From NCBI GenBank assembly GCA_000226015.1, contig JH153965.1, positions 11,044 to 53,244 on the forward strand: 42,201 nt of DNA, read 5' to 3'. The stretch is from Mnemiopsis leidyi. Its lineage: Eukaryota; Ctenophora; Tentaculata; Lobata; Bolinopsidae. The notes under the pieces are model-generated. The model saw only the letters and a program-made list of their open reading frames with translations, ran no database searches and was not told the DNA's origin. The translations under genes were made by a program, and so were the position numbers. This document shows positions 1 through 10,493 of this stretch, piece after piece. Within the stretch, counting starts at the first letter, position 1. Each line of letters starts with the position of its first letter.

Positions 1-860
1 TGAGTTTACAATCTTCATCAGTTTTCAAATTCACACGGTAGAAAGATTTTGTTTCTTGTTTAAAACCAAGTTATCTGGGAAATTCATCACAGTTCACACA
101 AAGTTGCTGCCTGCTGGCATTAAGGTAATTATTGTAACATTGCGTGATAAATACGTACGTGCGCGCGCACGTACAGTCTCTTTCGCAGCGCTCGAATGAG
201 GTTTTTCACCCGTCTATGAATTTCGAAGAAATTCTAGACGCGCATCGCCCGTTGAGCCGTGACCGAAATGCTGAGTCGCGCGCAAAGTCTGCGACAGAAG
301 TTTTTTAGCTTTAGCCCGAATCGAGCGCTGCGCTAGATTTTCGAATATCTCATAGTAAGAGAGAATTTTATTTTATGTCTTCATATTACAGAAATAGAAC
401 CACAAAATACCGCTGTAAAATTACTATCATACATACATCATATTTATTGCATTTTAACACTTGCTGTAAACAAATAGCTATTTTGATGGTTGTAGTCGCG
501 GCCATCACGCGCTCTGAGGCGTTTATAGTATGGCGATAAATTAGAAGAAATCTTAGTAGACGGCCATCGCCCATTACAATTAACGTTTTTTTTCGCGGTG
601 ATACCCCCGACTCTCGCAGCTCAAAGCTGATCGAGAACGGTAGACGGATATAATCTCGGTAAACGATTTTCTTTCATAATTGTTGGCTGATGTCACTTAA
701 CTTCAAAACTTTGGGAATATTAGCGACGTTTAATCGCTTCATCGTTGTTTGGCTATAAACATGCGTTGAGCTTCTGTCTCCATGTTCACACCTCTCTGCA
801 ACCAATTTTGTATGTTTGGCAAATAAATATATTTGGCAGTTTCTTGCAAAGTCACTATCT
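1..860. other. Non-coding region, no gene seen
   Basis: No reading frame here has splice sites or composition that would support a gene; the short open frames are AT-rich and unrelated to anything known. The part around 150-330 is rich in CpG and includes the palindrome listed separately. A weak donor-like site lies near 650 (ctcg/gtaaac), so a non-coding first exon of the downstream gene cannot be excluded. Confidence 0.5.
155..174. repeat. Perfect 20-bp palindrome, alternating purine-pyrimidine
   Basis: The sequence gtacgtgcgcgcgcacgtac equals its own reverse complement over all 20 bases and alternates purine and pyrimidine throughout. Such tracts can form Z-DNA or a cruciform. A second alternating GC run is found at 38562-38574. 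Confidence 0.9.
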
Positions 861-871
861 GGTGCTGCAGG

Positions 872-1190
872 GCTTTATCCCTGCCTATTCTTATTATTGG
901 CTTCTACCCTCCAAGCAAGGTCCTTGGACAAACTCCTCAGCAACGATTCCGTCGTCCTGCCCCAGAACGATGGGCACCAAAACATTTTGCCCCAGAGACT
1001 TTGCCTCAGTGCTCCACAACCTCTGGCCCCACTGCCCCCTGGGCCCTGCCCCAAGACACTATGCCTCAGGGATAATGCCCCAGTGACGTCGGGCCCAACA
1101 ACCTTGTGCCCAACTGACCTCCTGCCTTAGTACACTGTGCTCCAAGAAAAATACCCCAGAAACAGCTCACCACACAACCTCTTGCCCCCT
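872..1190. repeat. C-rich degenerate repeat, inverted relative to 1370-1610
   Basis: The + strand is full of gcccc/ccccag words in an otherwise AT-rich neighbourhood. Positions 1081-1125 match the reverse complement of about 1411-1453, including the shared words cagtgacgtcggg and caaccttgtgcccaac. Positions about 1097-1157 match the reverse complement of 1554-1600, sharing cctcctg and agtacactgtg. Open frames through this region (for example 745-1130) are composition artefacts. It is best read as the arm of one or more fold-back elements. Confidence 0.65.
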
Positions 1191-1367
1191 GACCTCTACT
1201 CCAAGTGTACTTTAGAGGCATTTTCTTTTTCAATAATGTGTGAAATTGAAAAAATAAAGGAAAAATAATTTCCAAAAAAGATATTGAATTTCTCGTTTTA
1301 AGGCTTTCACTATATTGACTAGTGGAAATGCAATTGCAATCAGTTCAGTAACTGTTAAGTCAAATTC

Positions 1368-1620
1368 ATGGTGGGGCACAGCGTTCTTGGGCACGAGGTC
1401 AGTGGGGTTGGGGCAGGAGTAAGTTGGGCACAAGGTTGTGCCCGACGTCACTGCCAGTGGCTTAACGCTGTCCCGGCTACACCGGGGGGCGCAACCCCTA
1501 GGGGGCGCCAAAAAGGCGCCCCTAGGTCAGGAAATGTCGCCTTACATACTCACTGGGGCATTATACCTGGGGCACAGTGTACTGAAGCAGGAGGTTAGTG
1601 GGGCCAGTGGCGTAACGTTG
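1368..1620. repeat. G-rich inverted counterpart of the 872-1190 repeat
   Basis: This is the G-rich arm facing the C-rich repeat to its left; the AT-rich spacer between them is about 170 bp. It carries two successive copies related to the same left-arm segment, so the left arm can pair with either. The words cagtggcttaacg (about 1454) and cagtggcgtaacg (about 1610) recur in direct orientation and look like element ends. Confidence 0.6.
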
Positions 1621-1870
1621 TAGCTGTAGCCAATATGGTGCCCCTCGGCGGTAAAAAGGCGCCCCTAAATGGCGCCCCTGGTATTAGGACATACTTGGGG
1701 CTATTTTTGGAAATATGGCGGAAAAATCTAAATAAAAAGTGAAATTTTTAAACCAAACACACGATTTTGCTAGTCGCGCAGTTAATCTTGCAAAATTGTC
1801 CCATATTTTTATGACAATTTGGCGCCCCCTTATGACGGCGCCCCCCGGTGTAGCCGGGGCATTGTTAAGC
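1460..1870. mobile_element. Putative fold-back or MITE-like element with about 50-bp inverted arms
   Basis: The left arm (about 1460-1512) contains cttaac, ccggctacaccggggggcgc and agggggcgcc. The right arm (about 1820-1870) contains their reverse complements: ggcgccccct, gcgccccccggtgtagccgg and gttaag. The interior, about 300 bp, is AT-rich in its right half and holds further ggcgcccc words near 1640-1680. No transposase frame is present, so it would be non-autonomous. Superfamily and target-site duplication were not determined. Confidence 0.6.
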
Positions 1871-2095
1871 TGCTGAGTGGGGCCCGAGTTTGTGGGCACA
1901 AGGTTGGGGGGCAAGATTTACTAGGGCAAAATCTCTGGAGCACAATGTTATGGGGTTCGATGTTCTGAGGCGGGACAACGGTCACCATCGGCTAAGTTAC
2001 TTCGAAAGAAGAGATCTATCTTACAAACGAGTTTATAATGTATTTTGAAAAAAGCAAGGGTCTATCTTACAATGGAGTTTACAGCCTCTCGGCAG

Positions 2096-2470
2096 TTAAA
2101 GTGAGAAAACAGTTATTATTGCCCTGCCAAATGACAACCTGCCCATCCAAAAGTGTAAAACCAATGCCCTGAAAAGATCTTCATAACTTCTGGCAAGTAT
2201 GGTATCATTGCAATAACCCATACAGCACCATATTCTCCATACCAGTCCACCATTTTGAGAAGTTGAGAGCAGTATTTTCATAAAATGGTGCTTATTCATT
2301 TCTTCTACAAATCCAAAATTAGAACTCAAAATTGTTGTACAGTACTCCTTATCTGTACAAAAGGGTGAGCCGGAAACGCGGGCCCACTGATCCTTACTCA
2401 GTGTCCAATCTTCATTACGTGCACCAAAGTGTTCACCTTCATTTCCAAATGAACTTGACAACCAAATCAT
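2096..2470 (-). CDS. Unrecognised 124-residue ORF
   Basis: The frame encodes 124 residues with balanced, non-repetitive composition (many Trp, Cys, Phe, Asp, Glu), unlike most chance frames nearby. I do not recognise the protein. It starts with ATG; in-frame stops lie a short way upstream. On the opposite strand a strong donor (gatcag/gtaagc, cut after 2485) overlaps the same area, so the region may instead be a non-coding + strand exon. It sits between GC-rich repeats and may be a fossil of a mobile element. No neighbours share its strand. Confidence 0.2.
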   Translation of the reverse strand: MIWLSSSFGNEGEHFGARNEDWTLSKDQWARVSGSPFCTDKEYCTTILSSNFGFVEEMNKHHFMKILLSTSQNGGLVWRIWCCMGYCNDTILARSYEDLFRALVLHFWMGRLSFGRAIITVFSL

Positions 2471-2872
2471 GTTGGAGAGGATCAGGTAAGCTTAGTCAGC
2501 ATCCATGCATTACTGCACCCAGTCTCCAAGCTTACTGTAATAGTACAACAAGAAACAAACAAACATAGACATACACCAAATTGAATTGAGGCACACTACT
2601 CACTCCCTCAGAAAGGGACTGAGAACTGGTTCAACATAGGTCTGTCAAAAACAAGATGCGTTTTCGAACTCTACTTCAGCACTCCTTATCTGTATGATAA
2701 GACTCTCTAATTATTGGGATTTAAAAAACAAATAATAATCGAAATTTGTACTAATACTTTTCCTATTTTGAATAATGCTCCTTTAATTGTAATTTTATTA
2801 CCAAAGTTCCAATAGAAAATTAAGATTATAGCATTTTTTTGTGAAGTATCACAATGTTCATATTTAGGGAAT

Positions 2873-3015
2873 ATGCCTGCCCCACAACATTTTGTCTCAC
2901 AGATTTTACCCCAGCGACCCTAACGCTAACAAAGTTGCTTGTTGTGAAGCCGAACATCACTGATGCAAAATCTCTGGGTTACAAATTTCTGGGGCAGGAT
3001 GTTGTGGGGCCACCA
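2873..3015. repeat. Short inverted repeat of the same GC-rich family
   Basis: gccccacaacat (from about 2879) and its complement in atgttgtggggc (ending about 3012) flank a centre containing cagattttacccc and its partially complementary partner (ctctgggttaca). The same words appear at 965-1000 and 1908-1960, so this is another copy of the repeat family seen at 872-1990. It lies only about 100 bp upstream of the first coding exon. Confidence 0.6.
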
Positions 3016-3117
3016 GGAAATCAGCATTGAACCATTATGAAGTTTCAATTTACATGATCAAAATATTTCTAACATCTATTTCAATACATCTAGTTCGTCA
3101 TTTAAAACCCTTTACAG

Positions 3118-3882
3118 ATTATGTCAGCTGAATAAAAAGACAACATCATGAGTAAGTTTATGAGCAAACTTACGAAAAAGTCTTCATCCTCCAAGAAGTT
3201 TGAGGGTGCTGTCGAGTGTACAGATTTCGAGTGTGTGACTTTCCAAGACAAACCATATCAGATAGAGAGCCGGCCTATCACTGACACTGTAGGCCCAACA
3301 CCATATTTCACTTCAGAGCCTTCTTGTCGTTTTGAAAGGGGTGAAACAAGACAATCATTCAATGAGGGTGTTGACTCAAAATTCAGTGGACGTCTTAATC
3401 AGAGTAGCATTGCAACAGTTAACAACTTAAACGCAAATGATAGACGACTATCACAATCACATGTGTTTGGAGCTACTGGCCCATTAGCACAAAGTGCTAC
3501 TAATGATCCACCATTAGCAACCCAGCATCAAGATCAGTTCGCAAACTTGCAGCGAAAGCGACCAGGATCAGCCAGGTATGCACGGCCTGGTGCTGTTAAT
3601 GGTGCAAAACATGGTTCATCGTCTTCTTTGTCCTCAGCATCTTCAGCCTCTTCAGTTGGATCATACTCAAATAACATAGGAAATGGCTTCGGACATCCAG
3701 AACATGCAGAACTTTTCCAGTCAATCAACCAGCTCTCATTGGTAGAGGATGTGCAGGATCTTGTCCCAGCAAATGCTCCTCCTAAGCCCAAAAGACCGTC
3801 AACTGATCGAGTCAAAACAACTATGGCATTTTATGCCAACAAACCATCTTTTAGCTCAGACAATCGACAACCTATTCGACAG
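3118..3882 (+). CDS. Coding exon with start codon; Ser-rich protein with PPKPKRP motif
   Basis: Translation starts at ATG 3148; an in-frame TAA lies at 3133. The acceptor is the tract ending ccctttacag at 3117, so 3118-3147 is 5' UTR and at least one non-coding exon must lie upstream. The exon encodes 245 residues and ends in phase 0 at cgacag/gtttgt (donor from 3883). Read-through past the donor would stop at 3957. The product starts with a basic, Ser/Lys-rich stretch, has a Ser-rich tract (about residues 154-175) and a Pro/Lys motif APPKPKRPSTDR (about 209-220) of the kind bound by SH3 domains. It appears disordered. I do not recognise it firmly; the style resembles the N-terminal region of PEAK-family scaffolds, and a pseudokinase of that family lies downstream, but a direct link is inference. 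Confidence 0.7.
3121..3135 (+). promoter_or_regulatory. Four-codon upstream ORF
   Basis: ATG TCA GCT GAA TAA lies 13 bases ahead of the main ATG at 3148 and in the same frame. It would be read first by ribosomes scanning the spliced leader, and its stop fixes the main start. Such short upstream frames often reduce translation of the main frame. Confidence 0.5.
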
Positions 3883-4039
3883 GTTTGTGCATATTTTTGT
3901 GTGGTAGATCATCTGTCCTGTAACCAGTTTGTGACAATTCCGTCCTCTAATTTTTAGGCGTGTTATGTTGTAGCTTCGTTAAAATAGTTTAGTAGCTGTT
4001 TGCATGTCAAGTGTCACAGTCCCTGTTACACGGCACTCC

Positions 4040-4145
4040 TCGTTCTGATTGGCCAGGACTTGTAACGAAGAGAACTGCTGTCACCTGACAAGTATCACGT
4101 GACTTTCTCCTCCCCTCTCACTGTCACTCTACCGGATATAGCCGT
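4040..4145 (+). promoter_or_regulatory. Possible promoter or enhancer: inverted CCAAT and CACGTG
   Basis: An inverted CCAAT box (ctgattggccag, about 4047-4058) is followed by CACGTGAC at about 4097. The stretch is richer in GC than its surroundings. It could serve a transcript beginning near 4150 that includes the exon-like segment at 4794-5135. Orientation and activity are inferred. Confidence 0.3.
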
Positions 4146-4295
4146 GCTAGTTGTAACTTGTTAAGAATCGTTACCTGATTTTGAAAGAGCAGACAGAAGG
4201 GTGTTTCTCTGATGTCCATATCTGTTCTGTTTGACACGTGTTGTAGCTGTTCTGTGTTCAGTACGTTTAGTTGCTGTTTCCCGCCTCCATTATAA

Positions 4296-4301
4296 AATAA
4301 A
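4296..4301 (+). terminator. AATAAA polyadenylation signal candidate
   Basis: A canonical AATAAA lies about 340 bases beyond the stop (3955-3957) reached if the donor at 3883 is not used. This would allow a short, unspliced 3' end for a truncated 269-residue isoform. Confidence 0.3.
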
Positions 4302-4793
4302 CGCCTTATTTTACATTCCGTAACTTTATCCAGTAATTAACGTGAACAATGCCCTTTTAATGGGAATACCTTAGACTTGACTCCTACTAATAATGAAGAT
4401 TTTCAATATCGCATATTAATTTTCACGGTTTATGTTTATTACCTTGTTAACTGATATGTTATATGTTGTTTATGTAGCTTAATTTCTTCTAGAGTTAATT
4501 GTTCTGAAATTTTACCCCAGTTCAAATTAAGCGTATTTCAAGTGATACTTGCTGCTAGTTTTCTGCGAGGCATTTTGGACTGGAACACTTGATGAAGATA
4601 AACTGCTCAATAACTCACCTGCACCTCATATATTATGTTGTAGTCAGACTATTTTTCGTGGGCTTTAATTGACATAATTATAAAAATAAGCTCATTAAAC
4701 CTAATTCCAGCCACAGCTAGTTAGCTAAGACCTGGCATTAACATTTGGCAGTATACCTTGTCTATTTTTGTATTCTATTTTGGACACGTTCAG

Positions 4794-5135
4794 TTGTCCG
4801 GGATCACGGCTTTTGACGTAGATAACGTGCCCCTAGAGGGTAAGGTAGATAGGGGTGTGTGCGCGGATGTCGTCTTCTCGCCGACACCGGAAATACAACA
4901 CTATGCCGCTCCGGAGATTGAGGATACCCCGAACGCTCATCATGGTACGGAAGTTCTATCGAGACGAAATGTTGCGAATGTTTGAGCGTCGTTGTGTGGG
5001 TGCAGAGTGTTGGGTATCGTCCAGAAATTAGCTCTCTCTTGTTCTGTTCCGGTTACCTTTGTTTGTTATCTTGTACTTGTATCCGTATCTTGTATTTGTA
5101 TCTGCTTCTTCTTCTACTTCTAATTTATCAAATAG
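4794..5135 (+). CDS. Candidate alternative exon with early stop
   Basis: It begins after acceptor gttcag (4793) and joins exon 3118-3882 in phase 0, giving 63 residues (starting LSGITAFDVDNVPLEGKV) and a stop at 4983-4985. The frame is GC-rich with sensible composition (acidic and Pro residues), unlike the flanking AT-rich intron. A strong donor follows at 5136 (aatag/gtaagt), so the segment could be an internal exon carrying a premature stop, a terminal exon, or, if transcription starts nearby, a 5' exon. An alternative donor inside it (gagg/gtaagg) would leave phase 1, which does not fit the next known exon. Confidence 0.35.
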
Positions 5136-6800
5136 GTAAGTCTTTTAGTTTAGTTATTATACTTTGTTTAGTTAAACACATCCTTAAGCTTAGTTGGGAC
5201 ACAGTCAGTGGATGCCGGTGTGTTTATATCGGATGGGATAGTATTTCAGTTCAACACATTCAGCGAGATATTATCGATTCAATTGAGAAATCTAATTAAC
5301 GTTTGTAATTGATGCTGATTTTTTAAGTGGGAGCAGATGGATTGAGTAGATTTTTGAAAAGTACGCTTTGACCAAGTACAAGTTATTGAATATTGTGCGA
5401 AACAATGTAACACAATTTTGGAATTACTAACGTAAATATTTACTGCATAGAAATGAGTATTATATTCTTACCAATACACTGAAAATAGGAAACAAAAAGA
5501 ATTGAAAATATTGTTAACTTCCTCATACATAAGCTGGACGTTCACAGCTTCTTTCGTCGATACAATTGCTTAATTATTAAAAGTGTATATTGAGCGGATG
5601 TTGGCTATATTTGATTCTGAGCTGCGTATTTGGCCCAGGTTATTTCTGCGTATTCCTTCCTAATTTAGACTATGTCCAACTTGCCGCTTTTTCAGTGTCA
5701 TTATTTCTTCTTCGTGTATTGGCCCTCGTACTATGACACAAGCCGCTGAGCGACGTTCACATTTGCCCCAAAGTTCGGATGTCAGGAATAGTTATACCCC
5801 TCACAAGAACTGTCGAAACAAGTCGATCCAATTGTTTAGAATCACAACTTAATGTCCACGACAAATTAACAAGTAGAGAAGTAGCCACGGTTGTCGGTAC
5901 CATAAAATTTACTAAAATGTACTGTTCAAGGCACGTGACGACGACTCACAACATCGTCCGGTCCTACACCAGATTACAATACCGTCCGTCATATGTTTAA
6001 AGTTAACCCTCTTGTAAACCTAATCAACTGATTGGGAATTAATTACATCGTCAGACAGACAACTTACGCGCAATGTAACAAGAAAATATGTCTCAAATTG
6101 AAACGCCATATAAGTACGTTGATATCATGACTGTTTCTGTAAATGACACAGAGGGTTGTTGTGGAGTTGGGAACTTTTAAACTTTGCCCTTTTTTGCTGC
6201 TTTATCTGCTCGTCTGTTAGAGCCTTGTCAAATACTAAGTAAGTAGAATTATAGGTAGTTGTAGTTTGGAGGCTTTCGTCAAACTTTCTTTCAGTTGTAA
6301 AATGTCTTATGAGCCTACTTGAAATAGAAGACTTTCACGTTGTAACTCAGAAATTTACTTGCAATCGTTGTTACTTGTGCTCAGTTTTAAAAAAGTGTTG
6401 TTAACAGTCGAACTTAGCTTCGTATTGACCTCGTACCTGATCAGTAACTTGTAGTAAGATGGTAACGGTTACGTTACTTTTCATTACATACAAATCGTCA
6501 CATGTCTACTTTTAACATAATCTTTACAAGGCTGCAGACAGTTTAACACCCTTTCTAAGTTTAATAGCTAACCTACTTACAGCCCTCCCCCATTTACCAC
6601 ACACCTATTTAAAACACACAAAACCTGCCCAATGTTTCAGGTTAGCACCTTGTCGCCGTTTCACACATTACAACTAAAACTCCGTAACCCAACCCCCTCC
6701 TTACCCACGTGACACAATACCCCCTCCCTCTAAATAGAGCTCTAGTTGAGACACCTGCACCCCTACTTTTGTATCTAGCTCCTTGACGGGCCCGTGTCCA
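5136..6800. other. Intronic or intergenic, no gene seen
   Basis: The region is AT-rich with stops in all frames. A 73-residue open frame at 5779-6000 has no fitting splice sites. Isolated CACGTG words occur near 5934 and 6706. Confidence 0.5.
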
Positions 6801-6981
6801 GCTAGTTCTAGTTACGTAGGTGAGGTAGTTGTCATCGCTAGCGGGATTTAAAAACCTCCTCCCTCTACACTGCTCCCTTCATTACTCCTTATCGTGTATA
6901 ACTTGTACGTCAGTTTCTTCTTGCTTTTGTCACTTTCTCTAGTAGCTTAAATTGTTTTTTTACTTAAAAAGTTTGAACAAG
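6800..6981 (+). promoter_or_regulatory. Putative alternative promoter and 5' UTR
   Basis: A TATA-like atttaaaaac lies at about 6846, followed by a pyrimidine-rich stretch that could hold the start of transcription and the leader, and then by the ATG at 6982 in good context (acaagATGa). Placement rests on these motifs and on the exon that follows. Confidence 0.35.
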
Positions 6982-7098
6982 ATGAAAACTATAACCAAAA
7001 TGAGGAGAAGCCGAGAGAATCTAGTTGATGTAGATTGGTCACCGTGTAAGAAGTTGGGATCGCCCCAAGTTACCCGGTCCAATAGAGTGGTGCGTTGG
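6982..7098 (+). CDS. Alternative first coding exon (39 residues)
   Basis: The ATG opens a 39-codon frame rich in Arg, Lys and Ser (begins MKTITKMRRSRENLVDVDW) that ends in phase 0 at a strong donor, cgttgg/gtgagt (from 7099). Phase 0 is what the next exon (8602) requires, the same as for exon 3118-3882, so the two can act as alternative 5' exons. Its N-terminus is basic like those of the other two start exons in the window. Function unknown. Confidence 0.45.
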
Positions 7099-8601
7099 GT
7101 GAGTGTAATGTTCGAGTAGGGAAGAGAAAATGTTATTCAGGATCTCCGCAAAACTTTGCCAATATTACTCGAGTTTAAAATGTTCATGATTAACAAGTAC
7201 CATATTTTACTTGGTCTCAAGTCTTTAAGTCTAGGTTCGGTCGCCCTTTATAAATATTCAATATGAGTATGGAAATATTAGCAAAATGGACTTAGGTGGA
7301 CATCATTTCCTTTTTGGGATCTGAACTAATATTTCCTCTTAGCCAAGCTTTCCTTTTGTTGTCTGAATGTCTGTTCCATGTGGATTGCCCATAACTTTCA
7401 CGCCGGAAATAGGAAAATTCTGGAAAAACAGGGACATTCGTGATCTTACCCTACGTTTAGTGCCGAATGTTCTGGTGGGTCAATGTTAAAACTTTCCCGT
7501 GTAAGATGATGCACGCGTTGACTGGCTAAGTGTATTACAAATATACCAAACATTCGCCCTCCAATTACCAACTTCACTTTTTTTCTGAATTCCGTCCCCA
7601 AGCGGCGATGTTTCTCTCCGATCTCGAGCCTTCAATCGCGATGACATACCGAGAATTTTTGGGTCTCCCGACCGTGGTGTGTGATGTAATTTAAGGTGTC
7701 TAAAGGACGATACCCGGACCCCGGTTCAGGTACATGATATCATAATTAGTTTACTAATAATATTCCTCTACAAGTCCGATAACGATCATTTCGTTACCCC
7801 GCAGTGCGTGTAAGGTTGTAATAATTGTTGTTGCCACCGTAATCTCCCACTTCCTGAGAGTCCAGTATTTGTCTCCCCCTTCAAAACGCACTCTCCTCAC
7901 TTTCCTGCCCATTGTTTCTTGTAGCCCGCTCAGATTCGTGTGGACGGTCTCTGACTAGGTGTAAGGAGTGTTAACTCGCTCTCTCTGTTTCCGTTATTAC
8001 GTAATTACTCGTGTCAACTTACCTCTTCCTTAATCTAGTTTAATATACCCGTTGCAACTATTGTGGCACTCATCAAAATAGCACTGGTAGGCAAATTATC
8101 TTTCGTGTTAACAAATTCAAGTTTAATTCTAAATTTGTTTGATTATCTATGTTGAATTGTTCCCAACTTTAGTCTGTCTTGTAATCCATTGATTAGTGTG
8201 AACTGTTAATACCAGTCTGATAAGGACAATGAATGTATTCCATTCTTTCTTGCTGCAAGTGACTGTGTAACTTGAACTGCCTTTGTCGGACTTCTAAAAA
8301 TATCTCAATAATTCTCTGATAATCGACCGCAAATATTTGATCAATCTACCTGAACTCTATTCTTGTATTTACAGTTATTGTGTTGTGTGAGTTGTCTTGT
8401 TTGGTACGTTTTTTTCGTGTTGAGAATAAACCAAAGTTGGCCTTGTGGGTTTGTTAATTGTTATTTAGTGTAACGTGGCTATTAAGTATCATTTAAATAA
8501 TCTGATGATCTATTTTGATAATGATCCTTGACCATAACCCTGAAATTTAAACATGAAACAAAACAGTGGATGTACTCCTCTAACATTCCCCTCTTCCCCA
8601 G

Positions 8602-8822
8602 TCTTCACTGGAAGAAGAAAGTCCAGGAGGAGGCATGACGACGACAGTCAGTAACCATAGCAACAGTACAAACTCCCTGCACAACAACCACCTAAGTCAC
8701 GTGGGTCACAACAACAACAACAACATCTCCCCCCACGCCTCTTCCACCACCATCAACTCTACCCACAGCAACTGTTCCCAACACGGACAGAGGGTCCATG
8801 TCTGCAAACACTTCATTCAGGG
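8602..8822 (+). CDS. Internal coding exon, Asn/His/Ser-rich
   Basis: A classical acceptor (cctcttccccag, ending 8601) precedes the exon, and g/gtaagc (from 8823) ends it in phase 2. Only the phase-0 frame is open through the exon; the other two meet stops within the first 55 bases. It begins SSLEEESPGGGMTTTV and continues as low-complexity Asn/His/Ser/Thr sequence, then a short segment with two Cys (QHGQRVHVCKHFIQ). It is likely a disordered linker. It can follow either 3118-3882 or 6982-7098. Confidence 0.6.
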
Positions 8823-10298
8823 GTAAGCTACTTTTCTTTGTAATCTTTTATTTCCTTCTTCTTTGTGATATGACAAAGTTGTGTTTTTGTTAGCTTTTAA
8901 CTTTAAAAGTTTTCTATAAGGTAGGTAAGTAAAGAATTAATCGTAAAGAAATGTGACATCTGTGCTAGCGGGTCAATGACACTAAGAATGTCGTCTCTGT
9001 AAGCCCGCGATCTCCTTGATTGAAGCCTTACCAATACGATCTCTTGTACATGGTCAATCTGCGTGCCGATCGGAGCTCGAGAATTTCAATATTTTGACTT
9101 GTTCAAATTCTGTTATAATTGGTTGTAATTGGAGGGCGAATATTCAGTGCTAGGTGCCCTAGATGACAGATCTAGTATTTTAGAATAAGTAATAGATCAT
9201 GACAAGGAGAGAACTGCGCTGGTTAAGGCGTGGTGACGTGGATATCACACAGTGTGTCAAATTTTGTAGAGAGACAAGTTAATGCATAATCTTTCTAAAG
9301 AATAACTACATATTTATTTTGAGCTTGACTCATCCTATCTTTCTATCAAAAAAGTAGCGTTAATTCGAAAAACTGAACGTTCTCAGGAACAAGAAGGCGC
9401 TAACAGAAATTCTGAAGATGTTGAACACACGACACACAGTTAAAGATGATCTTAGCTCAAAGAAGTGGTCTGATTATCTGCTCTGCAGTGCACGGTAAAT
9501 TCTGGTTATGTTTCAATGTTTTTACTTTACATGTTTCGTAGGTACTTAGTAAAGGTTTGCTGAAATTAAAATAGGGAAGTTAGGAGGTAACAGTGTACTT
9601 ATCAGCTCATTTTGTAGATTATTTGGGCTTTGGCTTTTTCAGAAATAATCTAAGCAGTAAGTTGGTACATTAGTATGATATTTCTAACCTTCATGATATG
9701 ATTCCAATTAGATTCCACCACATCAAGCTAACATGGCAGCATCTGTGTAGAATTAGATTCTCCCTGCACCCAGCCTATAAGATCCAAGCCAGGTTACTGT
9801 TCCAAGTGTTTGTATAAACCGCAAACACGCGAGTGTAATGGAGAACATTACCACCCCTGAAACAGGCCTGAACCACCACCTAGGAAGTGTCTAGCTCCCT
9901 GAACTCTAACCATTTCCGGGATGTGTATTGTAGTGTATTGATGACGTCACGACATGGTGTGTACTACTACATGTTGTGATGGTACATGCTTATATGTATT
10001 TAACACATGATACTTTTTAATTACAGTAAAACACTGGTTGGTATTTTGGAATGTAAAAGTATCCTTAGCTAAGCTTTAAAAACTAAAGATTGTTTCTAGT
10101 GTTACTTTACAAAATAATGAAGGTAAGGATCTCAGGCCCCGTTGAGTATCACCTCACACGGAGAGTGGTTATTTTTAGACTCCTAAGCAAACTTCGTGAA
10201 TTTCCGACTGAACAAACGGACAAGTTATTTAAAGTATTCAAGCTATGTACAGCGTGTTGATTATCTACACAGCGAATAACGGAGTGCTGTATGTTCAG
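8823..10298. other. Intron, nothing firm inside
   Basis: A phase-0 open stretch after acceptor ccctgcacccag (about 9771) encodes a short Cys-containing peptide ending at a TGA near 9855, but it has no good donor and does not match the phase left by exon 8602-8822. No other feature is supported. Confidence 0.4.
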
Positions 10299-10395
10299 GA
10301 TCCTGGCAGATACAGAACGAAATAGAGTTTGTTACAAAGTACGGTGTGATAACGGTGACAACCTCGCCCTGCCCAACAGAATTTACCTCGCCAAG
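10299..10395 (+). CDS. Internal coding exon, 32 residues
   Basis: With acceptor gtatgttcag (ending 10298) the exon starts in phase 2, exactly completing the codon split by exon 8602-8822 (gg+g). It encodes ILADTERNRVCYKVRCDNGD and then NLALPNRIYLAK, and ends in phase 0 at ccaag/gtttgt (from 10396). An alternative acceptor at 10272 is phase 0 and would not fit the upstream exon. The alternating pattern looks like beta strands of a folded domain; a CABIT-like or kinase N-lobe-like fold crossed my mind, but neither can be shown. The continuing exon was not found. Confidence 0.45.
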
Positions 10396-10425
10396 GTTTG
10401 TTACTTCGTTATTATAGTGCATGAA

Positions 10426-10493
10426 CATTCCTTACATTCACATTATCACATCACATTAACATTCCTTACATTCACCTTATCACATCACATCAA
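10426..10493. repeat. 34-bp tandem duplication
   Basis: cattccttacattcac followed by ttatcacatcacat is present twice in a row with one or two changes. Confidence 0.8.

Noticed and set aside
745-1130. Three overlapping open frames of 80-113 residues
   Set aside because: They lie in the C-rich inverted repeat; three frames open at once point to composition rather than coding.
5779-6000. 73-residue + strand frame
   Set aside because: No splice sites in phase with the neighbouring exons and no motif.
9771-9860. Short Cys-containing frame (PGYCSKCLYKP) after a good acceptor
   Set aside because: Stops within 30 codons, no donor, wrong phase for the upstream exon.
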